From the NCBI GenBank assembly GCA_026002815.1, contig BPGB01000001.1, positions 118,490-182,489 on the forward strand: a DNA stretch of 64,000 bases, read 5' to 3'. The notes under the pieces are model-generated. The model was not told where the DNA came from, searched no databases, and saw nothing but the letters and a program-made list of their open reading frames with translations. How positions within the stretch are numbered: position 1 is the first letter of the stretch; each line of letters begins with the position of its first letter. This DNA comes from Candidatus Woesearchaeota archaeon (GTDB lineage: Archaea > Nanobdellota > Nanobdellia > Woesearchaeales > UBA9642). Below are positions 28,801 through 37,956 of this stretch, in pieces. The translations under genes were made by a program, and so were the position numbers.

Positions 28801-29956
28801 CGTAGAATTCCGTCAAGATGATGATCCTTCAGTTTATATTAATAGTGATGGTTCAGTATCTACTGATAGAAATACTGGACAATTTAATAAGATAATTGGA
28901 AAGAACGGTAATACTTTAATTCTAGAGAAGCCATTATATTATAATTTTAATCCAAGCTTTAACGCTGGTGCAAGACCTGTAAATACTATGGTAGAAAATG
29001 CAGGCATAGAAGATTTCTATATAGAAGTGCCTTCAGGTTTTAGTGATGGATCATATGGTAATATAGCATTTATAGGTGCGGCTAATTGTTGGATGAAAAA
29101 CATTTGGAGTCATTACACTTATAAAGGTCATGTTTATATGAAGGAATCATATGCTAATGAAATAAGAGATAGTGTATTTCAAGACACTTGGTTTAGGGGT
29201 GGAGGCGGTCACGGTTATGGAATACATCATGAAGCAAGACCAACAGATAATCTTTACATAAATAATATTTTCTGGAAGTTAAGACATGCAATGATTGTTA
29301 GTTGGGGTGCTACAGGTAACGTTTTTGCTTACAATTATGATGAGGATCCTGCTGCAGGAGATTATACAAATCAATCACAAATAAACAACGGTTGGTTATA
29401 TCCAGACATGTCTGTTCATGGTCATTATTCTTATATGAATTTATTTGAAGGTAATGCTGCGCAAGATTATGTTGTTGATAATGTTTGGGGCAACAATGGT
29501 CCAACAACATTCTTTAGAAACAGGGTTTTTAGGGAATCACAATTTGTTAATAATTACAGTATAACACGATTTTATCATATAGCAATAGAAAGTATGAATC
29601 CCTATCAGAATGTTATAGCTAATGAGATAGGAAAGCCAGGACAACAGAGCATAGGATATTCTGGCAGATGGACTGCTAATAATTCTGGAACCGGTTCAAC
29701 AATATTATGGGTGGCATTAGCAGTTAATAATACTACTTTATTACATGGAAATTATGAATATTTAAACAATACATACATTGGCGGATGGAATCCTTCACTT
29801 CCACAACAATTGCCTCCTTCATTATTCTTATCATCTAAACCAGAATTTTTCGGCACTCTTGATTGGCCTACTTTTGGTCCAGAAAAAATAAACAGCAACA
29901 ATAAGATACCTGCACAAATAAGATTTGAACAATTAAGGTCTCAAGGTAAAATTTAA
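22853..29956 (+). CDS. Giant secreted mosaic protein: CBM-like modules, MopE-type putative metal-binding motifs, repeated beta-sandwich modules, beta-helix domain, Ig-like domains, F5/8 type C-like domain, C-terminal pectate_lyase_3-type beta-helix
   Basis: Start ATG 22853 with SD gaggtg (track ORF begins at GTG 22838); MopE motifs EVCDNGLDDNCNRRIDEGC, EVCKNNIDDNCNGLIDENC, EVCGNGIDEDCNGADLQC x3; PPIVSISSPLNGSIFNESSNITIVALASDPNGSISKVEFYRNN; VNVKNYGAVGDGVADDTQAIKNAI. Confidence 0.85.
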   Translation: MKSDSFRLGLVSFVAILAIIVMMFVSYSSNVDYYGFASKAKGDKSIKLAPGLSIEAERGTLQGFLIGEDNKASGRMYVYSGDGSGSVINNINIDKDGLYRIAIRVMTPQPYSLHNKFYVQLSNNEKTLITAEESNDYKWNIIPVNGKREVFLRKGTYSLLIEGNHPDVRIDAISVSLITSRCEDNDNDGYGNPASELCNYPQKDCDDSNPNVNPGVSEVCDNGLDDNCNRRIDEGCSGSCVDEDNDGYGQNCDLGNDCDDSNTAVHDFKSCKYNGNICGEFVLCVANCPSPPQEVCKNNIDDNCNGLIDENCDNPLFDINMLVEAEQGINNGFTIMNGYVYTTRDDANSITYLFNVPTRGDYVISTRILDPDHSTNSFYVSVDNGNVQGIQSFTYDTIVGSGLLSDFVRLRGPAGNATFSQYNPMIFSLESGIHNITFYGREKGTKLDSLGLMNASILNLTVDNNQTNVSGNYSVVRSFSVSSVAPNSTFNVTLTKLVSGASVLFVDEYVPAGFVIVDAGGGSIPNGSPNNIRWAEVGSVSSGVYSYVVRAPVVSGSYVFSGSYSVNGGSVVSIGGVSSLSVQSVCVNGVNQSCNTGLPGICAVGVQTCSNNVWGSCVAPLPQVEVCGNGIDEDCNGADLQCNITSNVTGKVFYVSKAANGLNNGLSWDNAWTDLDKINWSIIQPGDIIYLDGGPVECDWPVEITDVSNAPKSKNGGDCGMVYTGDLIVGKSGLPGKPITIKLSTEPGRNGTVRIFGGYSSPLPYCGSTNFVPRIATANGRTQEQAAGISLNGRSNIIIDGSHWSGIMVYGHPYIGIFANHWNWANQYDILIKYVEVFDNGVTREGTDWNINYTATVRMNTTDSPGIHVVGNRFTFDRIIVHDNGQDAFQTCYMGNFTDITVTNSWLYNRRPHPWNTTEIWNYCTHTDGLQMCSNTASRRVTFKDSILGPGFMQSIYAGAGGDRNSTTHDYLINNTLIVHHHGLSANAGILIMNGLNNSPSTGTVIDRVTVVRDINDKWQNTMLQGTGHKIINSMFFGSLELLAPSGTISYNNYYYSIPNVNINATSANPMFVDPIFDGTGTNFADFDFTITNPQIPQNVGSTIRRVRDLIGKDVGSNQNNTPIENSPPIVSISSPLNGSIFNESSNITIVALASDPNGSISKVEFYRNNALIGQDTVFPYSYTWINALAGNYTLTVKAYDNMNASTISQPITISVRINNVNNQTNVSGNYSVVRSFSVSSVAPNSTFNVTLTKLVSGASVLFVDEYVPAGFVIVDAGGGSIPNGSPNNIRWAEVGSVSSGVYSYVVRAPVVSGSYVFSGSYSVNGGSVVSIGGVSSLSVQSVCVNGVNQSCNTGLPGICAVGVQTCSNNVWGSCVAPLPQVEVCGNGIDEDCNGADLQCNNQTNNQTNNQTSQLIKLSIVTASDDADVHQLENPLSNSYDGDYVTRYSARKSMNDGTNNVDVNIIYDLGNIRKFSRIVQSLYRWESGRIYLYNIAVSNDAVNWNTIVSDKYSSNTQFTEDQFGSVNARYIRLKLISQNQGNWASIHEFEVYGEGNYSGNTTTNNIPTVSIISPSSGTNYVYPSYIIINASASDSDGTIGRVEFYANNALLGIDTTSPYSYVWTNTTPGNYTLIAKAYDNVNAFGVSLPVSISVVQPFVCNSGQQQPCNTGLPGICAVGVQTCSNNVWGSCVAPLPKVEVCGNGIDEDCNGADLQCNNQTNNQTNNQSQGVVRTFVSPILPNSTFNVTLTKTVSGGTLFIDEYVPNGFVIVDAGGGSIPNGSPNNIRWVELINSQAGTYRYTLRAPSTTGTYSFNGEYSFNSTIYNISGNKDIVVGTQQPPVMTATQLLGPERAIDWSPGIPGGIPYYNVSVNVKNYGAVGDGVADDTQAIKNAIAAAPARTAVYLPPGTYKTSSKIVINKPIVLRGAGVEQTKINCSNPVQHCIAFEYGYDQRVYTPLISGYNKGSKQVTVANASNFQVGKYVEFRQDDDPSVYINSDGSVSTDRNTGQFNKIIGKNGNTLILEKPLYYNFNPSFNAGARPVNTMVENAGIEDFYIEVPSGFSDGSYGNIAFIGAANCWMKNIWSHYTYKGHVYMKESYANEIRDSVFQDTWFRGGGGHGYGIHHEARPTDNLYINNIFWKLRHAMIVSWGATGNVFAYNYDEDPAAGDYTNQSQINNGWLYPDMSVHGHYSYMNLFEGNAAQDYVVDNVWGNNGPTTFFRNRVFRESQFVNNYSITRFYHIAIESMNPYQNVIANEIGKPGQQSIGYSGRWTANNSGTGSTILWVALAVNNTTLLHGNYEYLNNTYIGGWNPSLPQQLPPSLFLSSKPEFFGTLDWPTFGPEKINSNNKIPAQIRFEQLRSQGKI
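24243..24782 (+). repeat. 540-bp near-identical intragenic repeat, copy 1
   Basis: Matches 26517-27056 at constant offset 2274; one difference seen (gacctg/gatctg). Confidence 0.9.
26517..27056 (+). repeat. 540-bp near-identical intragenic repeat, copy 2
   Basis: See copy 1. Confidence 0.9.
27851..28034 (+). repeat. Partial third copy (C-terminal MopE part of the 540-bp repeat plus NNQT linker)
   Basis: ccttgtaatactggtttgcctgg...gacctgcaatgtaataatcagacaaacaatcagacaaataatcaa. Confidence 0.9.
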
Positions 29957-29984
29957 TATAATTTAAAATATAGATGGTGATATT

Positions 29985-31550
29985 ATGAGAGGGATAAAAA
30001 AGGTATTAAACTTGTTACTATTGTTTTTGTTAGTTGGTTTTGTTTCTGCTGCTAATTGGTATGTTGATAGGGATGCTCCTGTTGGTGGTAATGGTCAGTC
30101 TTGGGGTACTGCTTGGAATAATTTTTCTGTTATTAATTGGTCTAGGGTTCAGCCTGGTGATACTATTTATATTAGTGGTGGAGTTACTGAGAAGGTTTAC
30201 GAAGCTGAGAATCCTGTTTTTGAGGTTGGTGCTTCTGGTGCTCCTGGTAATAGGATTAAGATTACTCGTGGTGTTGATCCGGGTCATAATGGCGAGGTTA
30301 AGATTAGGGGTACTTTAAAGATATGGACTAAGAAGCATATTGAGGTTTTTAATTTATCTTTTATTCCTAGGATAAATCCTGGTACTTCTATTTATATTGT
30401 TGGTCGTTATAATTATTCTGTTCACGATATTGTTATTAGAAATAATTTTATTAATAGTTCTGGTCAGGGTATGCATATTTCTGGTTATAATCCTTATTTT
30501 TATTCTTCTTATGTTGATAATATTAATATTAGTGGTAATACTATTATTATTGATATTGTTAATGATGCACAGACTGATGGTATTTATATGCATTATATTC
30601 AGAATGTGTTTATTGAAGATAATTATATGAATATTTATAATAATAATTCTGAACATAATGATTTGATTCAGACTGCTCATAATGCTAATAATATTACTAT
30701 TGCTAGAAATGTTTTGATACATCGTTCTAGACGTACCGCTCATCCTGAGAATAGGGATAATGGTTTAATGATGCATGGTTTGAATGGCATTATTAAGATT
30801 CATAATAATGTTATTGCTAGACCTTTTGATGATGGTCGTTTGGGTATTGTTGTGTATTTAGCTGGTGGTGATAATAATACTGTTTATTATAATATGACTG
30901 GTCCTAATACTACTATTTATCCTTATAATTATACTCCTATTATTTATTTTTATAATAATATTGTAGTTACTGATGTTGCTGGTAATGGTGTTACTATTGT
31001 TGCTGCTAATAGGGGTAAGTCAGATACGGTTGATAATCGTTCTGAGATTAAGAATAATATTTTCCATTGTTTTAGGTGTAGTAGTACTGTCGGTATTAGT
31101 TTTTTAATTCCTCCTCAGAATATTGATTATAATATGTATTCTATGAATGGTTCTTGGATTTTGAATTATAATGGTGGTAAAACAATGAGTCAGTTAAGGT
31201 CTATTGGTGCTGAATTGCATGGTGTTGAGGCCAAGGCTGTTTTTGTTAATCCTGATATTTTTGATTATCGTTTGGCTCCTGGATCTCCTGGTGTTGATCA
31301 GGGTGCTGTTTTGAGCGAAGAGTTTAGGCGGTCTTTGAATGGTGTTTTGCGTCCTCAGGGCAGTGGTTGGGATATTGGTGCTTATGAGTATGTTAGTGGT
31401 ACAACTAATTTTCATTCTGCTGATTTGAATAATGATGGTTGTATTGGTTTGAGTGAGATTAGTGCTTTTGTTGCTCGTTGGTTGAATGGTGAGATTAGTT
31501 TGGGTGATGTTAGTGGTGCTGTTAGTTTATGGTTGAATGGAGGTTGTTAA
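29985..31550 (+). CDS. Secreted right-handed beta-helix protein 1 with dockerin-like C-terminal tail
   Basis: Signal peptide ...LVGFVSAANWYVDRDAPVGGNGQSWGTAW; beta-helix; GVLRPQGSGWDIGAYEY (choice-of-anchor Q-like); ADLNNDGCIGLSEISAFVARWLNGEISLGDVSGAVSLWLNGGC. Confidence 0.85.
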   Translation: MRGIKKVLNLLLLFLLVGFVSAANWYVDRDAPVGGNGQSWGTAWNNFSVINWSRVQPGDTIYISGGVTEKVYEAENPVFEVGASGAPGNRIKITRGVDPGHNGEVKIRGTLKIWTKKHIEVFNLSFIPRINPGTSIYIVGRYNYSVHDIVIRNNFINSSGQGMHISGYNPYFYSSYVDNINISGNTIIIDIVNDAQTDGIYMHYIQNVFIEDNYMNIYNNNSEHNDLIQTAHNANNITIARNVLIHRSRRTAHPENRDNGLMMHGLNGIIKIHNNVIARPFDDGRLGIVVYLAGGDNNTVYYNMTGPNTTIYPYNYTPIIYFYNNIVVTDVAGNGVTIVAANRGKSDTVDNRSEIKNNIFHCFRCSSTVGISFLIPPQNIDYNMYSMNGSWILNYNGGKTMSQLRSIGAELHGVEAKAVFVNPDIFDYRLAPGSPGVDQGAVLSEEFRRSLNGVLRPQGSGWDIGAYEYVSGTTNFHSADLNNDGCIGLSEISAFVARWLNGEISLGDVSGAVSLWLNGGC

Positions 31551-31551
31551 T

Positions 31552-33230
31552 TTGAAGTTTAATATCTCTTTGTTTTTTTTGTCGTTGTTCTTGTTAGTGT
31601 TTTTTTTAGTTGGTTTTGTTTCTGCTGCTAATTGGTATGTTGATAGGGATGCTCCTGTTGGTGGTAATGGTCAGTCTTGGGGTACTGCTTGGAATAATTT
31701 TTCTGTTATTAATTGGTCTAGGGTTCAGCCTGGTGATACTATTTATATTAGTGGTGGAGTTACTGAGAAGGTTTATAATGAAGGAATGACTATTGGTAAA
31801 TCTGGTACGGTTAATAATCCTATAATTATTACTAGAGGAAAAGATCCTGGACATAATGGAAGAGTTATTTTAAGATCTCCTGTTCAGAGTTCTGGTTTTG
31901 GTGTTTATATTTATGAAAAAAGCAATATTATTATTGAGGATTTGGATTTAGAATTATGGGCGACTTCTGTATATATAAAATCAAGAACTTCTCCACCTTT
32001 TGATAATAATCCTAATGCTGTTAAAAATATAGTTATTAGGAACAATCGTGCAATATTAGCCGGAAACTTTGTTGAAACAAATAATTTTCATTCTCCAACT
32101 AATGAGGAATACATAGAACGTATAAAGAATATTTGGGTTATTAATAATTCTTGGATTACTGTTAATTGGTCTAGTGTTCAAACTGATTTTTTTAGTTTCG
32201 GTCAGACAAAGAATGTTTTTGTTATAGGTAATAGGGGAGTAAATTATAATAATAATCCTGATACTCATGATGATTTTTGTCAAGGCGGGGATGGTACGAA
32301 TATTTATTTTATTAATAATTTTTTTAGACATGACAATTCCGTTACAAAAATGGGCAATGCTAATGGTCTTTCGGGAATTTCTAATTATGGTGGTGATGGA
32401 TTTTTTATTAACAATATTTTAGTTGAGCCTCCTACATCCATTGGTTACCCGATAATGCTTTTTTACAGGCCTATAGAACGTCCTGATTTATATTATCGTA
32501 ATTGGGTTAAAGTTAAGATCCTTGGAAACACTTTAGTTGCTGCTCATGTTTCTGGAATAAGATACGGTTATGATCCATATGGAGAGATAAAGAATAATAT
32601 TTTTTTATTCTTCGAATGAGTGGTCAGGGAGCGGTAGTGGAAGACTTTTTTTTATATCTATACATGAATGTGGTTCTCCTAATCCAGATAATCTTACTAT
32701 TAGAAATAATAATTTTTATAATAATTATGATACTTCAAAAAGTTTTGAATATCTTAATTGTAATCCTCCCCCCTATGCACTCTTCTAATATCATGATTAA
32801 TGGAGGAAGTCCTAATTTTGTGAATTGGAATTCTGCAACTATTAATCCATTGGATTTTAGAATATCTCAAAATAGTAATGCTAGAAACAGGGGTGGTGCA
32901 TTGAATATTTTAGAAATGGAAAATAGTATTTTAAGTGAACCAGATATGAATGGTTTTAGTGTAGGTAATTATTTGGGTAGTGGTGAGAATTTGGCTACTT
33001 ATTATGCTAAGCGTGATTTTAATGGTAATTTAAGGGGTGTTGATGGTTCTTGGGATATTGGTGCTTTTGAGTATGTATCGGGTGTGCAATGTGCTCCTGT
33101 TGATAATGATTGTAATGGTTGTGTTAGTTTGAGTGAGATTAGTTCTTTTGTTGCTCGTTGGTTGAATGGTGAGATTAGTTTGAGTGATGTTAGTGGTGCT
33201 GTTAGTTTATGGTTGAATGGAGGTTGTTAA
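31552..33230 (+). pseudogene. Secreted beta-helix protein 2, frameshifted twice (T7 at 32600-32606, C6 at 32768-32773)
   Basis: Track ORFs 31537-32619 and 32616-33230 are joined by a middle segment FYSSNEWSGSGSGRLFFISIHECGSPNPDNLTIRNNNFYNNYD; removing one T and one C gives a single 559-codon ORF; TTG start at 31552. Confidence 0.75.
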
Positions 33231-33231
33231 T

Positions 33232-34848
33232 TTGAAGTTTAATATCTCTTTGTTTTTTTTGTCATTGTTTTTGTTAGTGTTTTTGTTAGTTGGTTTTGTT
33301 TCTGCTGCTAATTGGTATGTTGATAGGGATGCTCCTGTTGGTGGTAATGGTCAGTCTTGGGGTACTGCTTGGAATAATTTTTCTGTTATTAATTGGTCTA
33401 GGGTTCAGCCTGGTGATACTATTTATATTAGTGGTGGAGTTACTGAGAAGGTTTATAATGAAGGTATTAGATTGGGTAAGTCTGGTGTTCGAATTACTAA
33501 AGGCGTTGATGCAGGTCATAATGGAAGAGCTGTATTAAGAGCTCCTAGTGTTGGAAATGGTACTGCAATTATTAATTATGATCGTAGCAATATAACTATT
33601 GATAATCTTGATTTTGAGAATTGGCAGACTGCTATATACTTAAATGGTGTTATGGAGAATATTTATATAAAGAATAATCGTTTGCTTCTTGCTGGAGGTT
33701 TTGTTATTACTGGTGGTGGTAGAGATTTTACAGGTCCTAAAAGAAATATTTGGATTATGTATAATAATGTAACGACTCTTGAATATTGTTATGATCAATG
33801 CGAGATGTCCTTTTATGGTACAAAGAATGTTTATGTTATTGGTAATATTATTATTAACAGAAACAATAATCCTGTTACTCATGATGATTTTGCTCAGGGT
33901 GATGGCGGAAATAATATTTATTTCATAAATAATTTTTTTATGTTTGCAAGCAATGTTAATAAAGAAGGTAATGCTAACGGTTTGAGCGCTATAAGCAATC
34001 ATGGTGGTGATTGGTTTTCTATTAATAATGTTTTTTCAAAGACTGATTATCAGATTAATGCTAATATCAATCATTTTTATAGGCCTAATAGGGCGCCTAA
34101 TCTATATTTTAGAAATGATAATGTTAAAGTTGTGATTATTGGGAATGATGATGTTATGTGGTGTGGCAGGCATTTTGTTGTAGATTATGATCAAAATGCA
34201 ATAATTAAGAATAATATATTATGGAATCCTGGCAGGTATAATTCTATTTCAGGATTTTGTGGCCTTAACAGGTTTATTTCTCCTGATTTAGCTGATAACG
34301 GGACAGAGCATCCGAATGATTTTTATGTTATTGAAAACAATTTGTTCATTAATAATTTTTATCCTGAACTTAATATGGTTTACTTAGGTGGTGAAACTCC
34401 TCCTCCTATGCATCCATCTAATATTTTTATTCAAAACAAGAATGCTACTCCGGGTTTTGTTAATTGGTCTTCTAATACTGAAAATGTTCAAAATTATAGA
34501 TTGGACAGTAATTCTATTGCTATTAATAAAGGTCAAAGAATCGATTTTATACCTATGCATCCCGATAATCCTCCTGAAGTTCTTAATTATTTGGGTAGTG
34601 GTATGAATTTGGCTACTTATTATGCTAAGCGTGATTTTAATGGTAATTTAAGGGGTGTTGATGGTTCTTGGGATATTGGTGCTTTTGAATATGTTAGTGG
34701 ATCAACTAATTTTCATCCTGCTGATTTGAATAATGATGGTTGTATTAGTTTGAGTGAGATTAGTGCTTTTGTTGGTCGTTGGTTGAATGGTGATATTGTT
34801 TTGAATGATGTTAGTGGTGCTGTTAGTTTGTGGCTTGGGGGTTGTTAA
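33232..34848 (+). CDS. Secreted beta-helix protein 3 with dockerin-like tail
   Basis: TTG start at 33232 after GGAGGT; same N- and C-terminal cassettes. Confidence 0.85.
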   Translation: MKFNISLFFLSLFLLVFLLVGFVSAANWYVDRDAPVGGNGQSWGTAWNNFSVINWSRVQPGDTIYISGGVTEKVYNEGIRLGKSGVRITKGVDAGHNGRAVLRAPSVGNGTAIINYDRSNITIDNLDFENWQTAIYLNGVMENIYIKNNRLLLAGGFVITGGGRDFTGPKRNIWIMYNNVTTLEYCYDQCEMSFYGTKNVYVIGNIIINRNNNPVTHDDFAQGDGGNNIYFINNFFMFASNVNKEGNANGLSAISNHGGDWFSINNVFSKTDYQINANINHFYRPNRAPNLYFRNDNVKVVIIGNDDVMWCGRHFVVDYDQNAIIKNNILWNPGRYNSISGFCGLNRFISPDLADNGTEHPNDFYVIENNLFINNFYPELNMVYLGGETPPPMHPSNIFIQNKNATPGFVNWSSNTENVQNYRLDSNSIAINKGQRIDFIPMHPDNPPEVLNYLGSGMNLATYYAKRDFNGNLRGVDGSWDIGAFEYVSGSTNFHPADLNNDGCISLSEISAFVGRWLNGDIVLNDVSGAVSLWLGGC

Positions 34849-34849
34849 T

Positions 34850-36328
34850 TTGAAATTTACTATCTCTTTGATTTTTTTGTCATCTTTTTTTGTTTCTTTT
34901 TTGTTAGTTAACGGTGTTAATGCTGCAACATATTATGTTTCTTCTAATGGTTCTAGCACTGGCAATGGTTCTTTTTATAATGCATGGGATTTTAAAACAG
35001 CGCTTAATAATGCCGTAGCCGGGGACACAGTGTTGGTGCTTCCAGGGAATTATAATGTTACAGGACTCTCTTCCAGGAATAGTGGCACCCCAAACAATTT
35101 AATTGTTTTTCGCGCATATGATCCTTATAATAAGCCTGTTTTGATTAATTATGCAGATAATCATCTATTAAGAATTTATGGTAATTATGTGATGTTTAAG
35201 GATTTAGTGCTTATTAATTCATATCCTAAATACAATATAGGCATATGGAATAATAATGGATTAGCAGGTTTTGGAATTATTCTAGATGGTATTGAGAGTG
35301 AGTGGAATTACCCTAATCAAACATGGGCTATAGATAATATTTTTGCGGCGAATTTTCAAGGAAGTATTATTCGTAACTCTAGAATTAAAGGTGCTGGACA
35401 TAATGGTATCAATATACAAGTAAATGTCAACGGCGGATCTAATGATTTTATTTTAGAGAATAATGAAATATACGGTCAAAAATGGCATCACGCGATTAAT
35501 ATATTTCCTAATACTGCATGGTCAAATCCTGTTTTTATAGAAAACTTTTCTATTAGAAACAATTATATACATGATATAGGATTGCATCAATCAGCGATTT
35601 TTACAAGATATGTTCGAGGCTTTAAAATATACAATAATTTAATGGTTAATATTTCAGGAGCGGGTTTATCTATTGCTTCTGGGGATGAAACTCCTGATGA
35701 TGTTTATGATGCTTTAGGTGGCAGTTTTGATAATAATGTTTTTATTTCAGAAAATGGTGTGATGGTCGGAAATTTTGTTGCTAACAATTTACGAATTCGA
35801 AATAATATTTATTACGGTAAATTGTCAACCAACAACGTGTTATCGTTCAGGGAAAACTATGAACCTGGAATTCAAGGGTTTCCAATATATGATCATTTTA
35901 TTAATAACAACATATACTATTCATCGAATGGACCTATAAGTTTTTTGTGGGGAGACAAAAATTATAGTTTTAATTCTTTCAGAATTAACACAGGTCATGA
36001 CAATAATAGTTTTAATATGAATCCTTACTTTTTAAGCACCAATAATTTCAGTTTGCAAAATACATCTGTTGGAATAGATTCTGGCATAGAATTAAATTAT
36101 TTTAATGTTGATAAGAATGGTGTTTTGCGTCCTCAGGGTTCTGGTTGGGATATTGGTGCTTTTGAATATGTTAGTGGATCAACTAATTTTCATTCTGCTG
36201 ATTTGAATAATGATGGTTGTGTTAGTTTGAGTGAGATTAGTGCTTTTGTTGCTCGTTGGTTGAATGGTGAGATTAGTTTGAGTGTTGTTAGTGGTGCTGT
36301 TAGTTTATGGTTGAATGGAGGTTGTTAA
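34850..36328 (+). CDS. Secreted beta-helix protein 4 with dockerin-like tail
   Basis: TTG 34850 (MKFTISLIFLSSFF...NAATYYVSSNG); tail ADLNNDGCVSLSEISAFVARWLNGEISLSVVSGAVSLWLNGGC. Confidence 0.85.
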   Translation: MKFTISLIFLSSFFVSFLLVNGVNAATYYVSSNGSSTGNGSFYNAWDFKTALNNAVAGDTVLVLPGNYNVTGLSSRNSGTPNNLIVFRAYDPYNKPVLINYADNHLLRIYGNYVMFKDLVLINSYPKYNIGIWNNNGLAGFGIILDGIESEWNYPNQTWAIDNIFAANFQGSIIRNSRIKGAGHNGINIQVNVNGGSNDFILENNEIYGQKWHHAINIFPNTAWSNPVFIENFSIRNNYIHDIGLHQSAIFTRYVRGFKIYNNLMVNISGAGLSIASGDETPDDVYDALGGSFDNNVFISENGVMVGNFVANNLRIRNNIYYGKLSTNNVLSFRENYEPGIQGFPIYDHFINNNIYYSSNGPISFLWGDKNYSFNSFRINTGHDNNSFNMNPYFLSTNNFSLQNTSVGIDSGIELNYFNVDKNGVLRPQGSGWDIGAFEYVSGSTNFHSADLNNDGCVSLSEISAFVARWLNGEISLSVVSGAVSLWLNGGC

Positions 36329-36329
36329 T

Positions 36330-37955
36330 TTGAAGTTTAATATCTCTTTGTTTTTTTTGTCGTTGTTCTTGTCATTGTTTTTGATAGTTGGTTTTGTTTC
36401 TGCTGCTAATTGGTATGTTGATAGGGATGCTCCTGTTGGTGGTAATGGTCAGTCTTGGAGTACTGCTTGGAAAAAATTTTCAGACATTCAATGGACTCAG
36501 ATTCAACCAGGAGATATTGTTTATATTTCTGGAGGTTATTCCCAAAAAGTCTATGGTGATGAATTTTATCAGACCCCTCCTAAGCCTAGAAATTATACAT
36601 TTCGCATAAGCGCTCAAGGAACTCCAGATAATTTTATCATTGTAACCAAGGGTGCAGATCCAGGTCATAATGGAGATGTTATATTTGATGCAGGAAACTT
36701 GTCAATAGGTGCAGCTATTCTGTTTAATTCTGCTAAGTATGTTATTGTTGAGAATTTTACCATTAGAAATTATGGTTCAGGATTTTTTTTCAAATCAGGA
36801 ACTAAGAGAGGAATTGATTCTGTAATTATACGGAATAATAAAATTTTTGATTCAAGGGGAACAGGTATATTTTTTGATGGTTGGAGCCAGAGTTGCAATA
36901 ATGGAAGCTGCGATTATGATACAATTAACAATGTATTAATAAGCAATAATATTATTTCTAGTTATAATTATACTCCTTCACAAACAGATCTTATTTATGG
37001 TCAAATGTTTCAGAATTTAACTATAGAAAAAAATGTTTTAATTCAAAAAAATGTTTGGGATAATGGTATATGCGATCATTCTTCAAACAGTACTCCTCAC
37101 GCTGATGCTATACAAACTTTCACTAGTAAAGATTTAACTGTTAGGTATAATATAATAGATTATAGATTGTTGAGACCTTGTTCAAATACTTTTATGCTTT
37201 CAAACAATATAGGATTTATTGATATTTATGGTAATATAATATTATCTTATGTTCCTGGAATGACTAATAAAGGGAGACAATCAATAATAGAAAAGATTTC
37301 TTCTAATGATCCTGTATATAATGGTTCAAACTATATGAGAATATATAATAATATCTTTATTTCAGACGCATATAATGCTTTAGGAATAAAGAATATTGAT
37401 GGAGAATACGAGGTTAAGAATAACATTTTCTATAGTTTAATAGAAGGTGCAAATGGTTTGGATAGAAGTATAGTTTTTTTAGTGAATCCTCCTAATAATA
37501 TTAGTAACATAAATGGTAATTTGTATTGGGGTGTTGGGGGTTTTAATGTTCCACAATTTTATTGGATTTCTTGGGGTAGTAGGCCTAGGACATGGGAGCA
37601 GGTTCAATCTCTTGGTGCAGAATTAAATGGTGTAAGTGCAGATCCATTATTTGTTAATATATATAATGATAATTATGCTTTATTACCAAGTTCTCCTGCT
37701 ATTGATGCTGGTTTGGATTTGGGTCTTGATTATCGTTTGGCTTTGAATGGTGTTTTGCGTCCTCAGGGCAGTGGTTGGGATATTGGTGCTTTTGAGTATG
37801 TATCGGGTGTGCAATGTGCTCCTGCTGATAATGATTGTAATGGTTGTGTTAGTTTGAGTGAGATTAGTTCTTTTGTTGCTCGTTGGTTGAATGGTGAGAT
37901 TAGTTTGAGTGTTGTTAGTGGTGCTGTTAGTTTATGGTTGAATGGAGGTTGTTAA
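36330..37955 (+). CDS. Secreted beta-helix protein 5 with dockerin-like tail
   Basis: TTG 36330 after GGAGGT; AANWYVDRDAPVGGNGQSWSTAW; tail with DNDCNGCVSLSEISSFVARWLNG. Confidence 0.85.
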   Translation: MKFNISLFFLSLFLSLFLIVGFVSAANWYVDRDAPVGGNGQSWSTAWKKFSDIQWTQIQPGDIVYISGGYSQKVYGDEFYQTPPKPRNYTFRISAQGTPDNFIIVTKGADPGHNGDVIFDAGNLSIGAAILFNSAKYVIVENFTIRNYGSGFFFKSGTKRGIDSVIIRNNKIFDSRGTGIFFDGWSQSCNNGSCDYDTINNVLISNNIISSYNYTPSQTDLIYGQMFQNLTIEKNVLIQKNVWDNGICDHSSNSTPHADAIQTFTSKDLTVRYNIIDYRLLRPCSNTFMLSNNIGFIDIYGNIILSYVPGMTNKGRQSIIEKISSNDPVYNGSNYMRIYNNIFISDAYNALGIKNIDGEYEVKNNIFYSLIEGANGLDRSIVFLVNPPNNISNINGNLYWGVGGFNVPQFYWISWGSRPRTWEQVQSLGAELNGVSADPLFVNIYNDNYALLPSSPAIDAGLDLGLDYRLALNGVLRPQGSGWDIGAFEYVSGVQCAPADNDCNGCVSLSEISSFVARWLNGEISLSVVSGAVSLWLNGGC

Positions 37956-37956
37956 T

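Noticed and set aside
30030-30287. Antisense ORFs rich in N/T/I/R over the beta-helix genes (also 30354, 31606, 32056, 33286, 33640)
   Set aside because: Shadow ORFs created by codon bias of the sense genes; no SD or start context.
31537-31554. Apparent 14-nt overlaps between consecutive beta-helix ORFs via ATG in gaatggaggttg
   Set aside because: The ATG lies within the GGAGGT ribosome-binding site; TTG two bases past the stop is a better start and begins the signal peptide cleanly.
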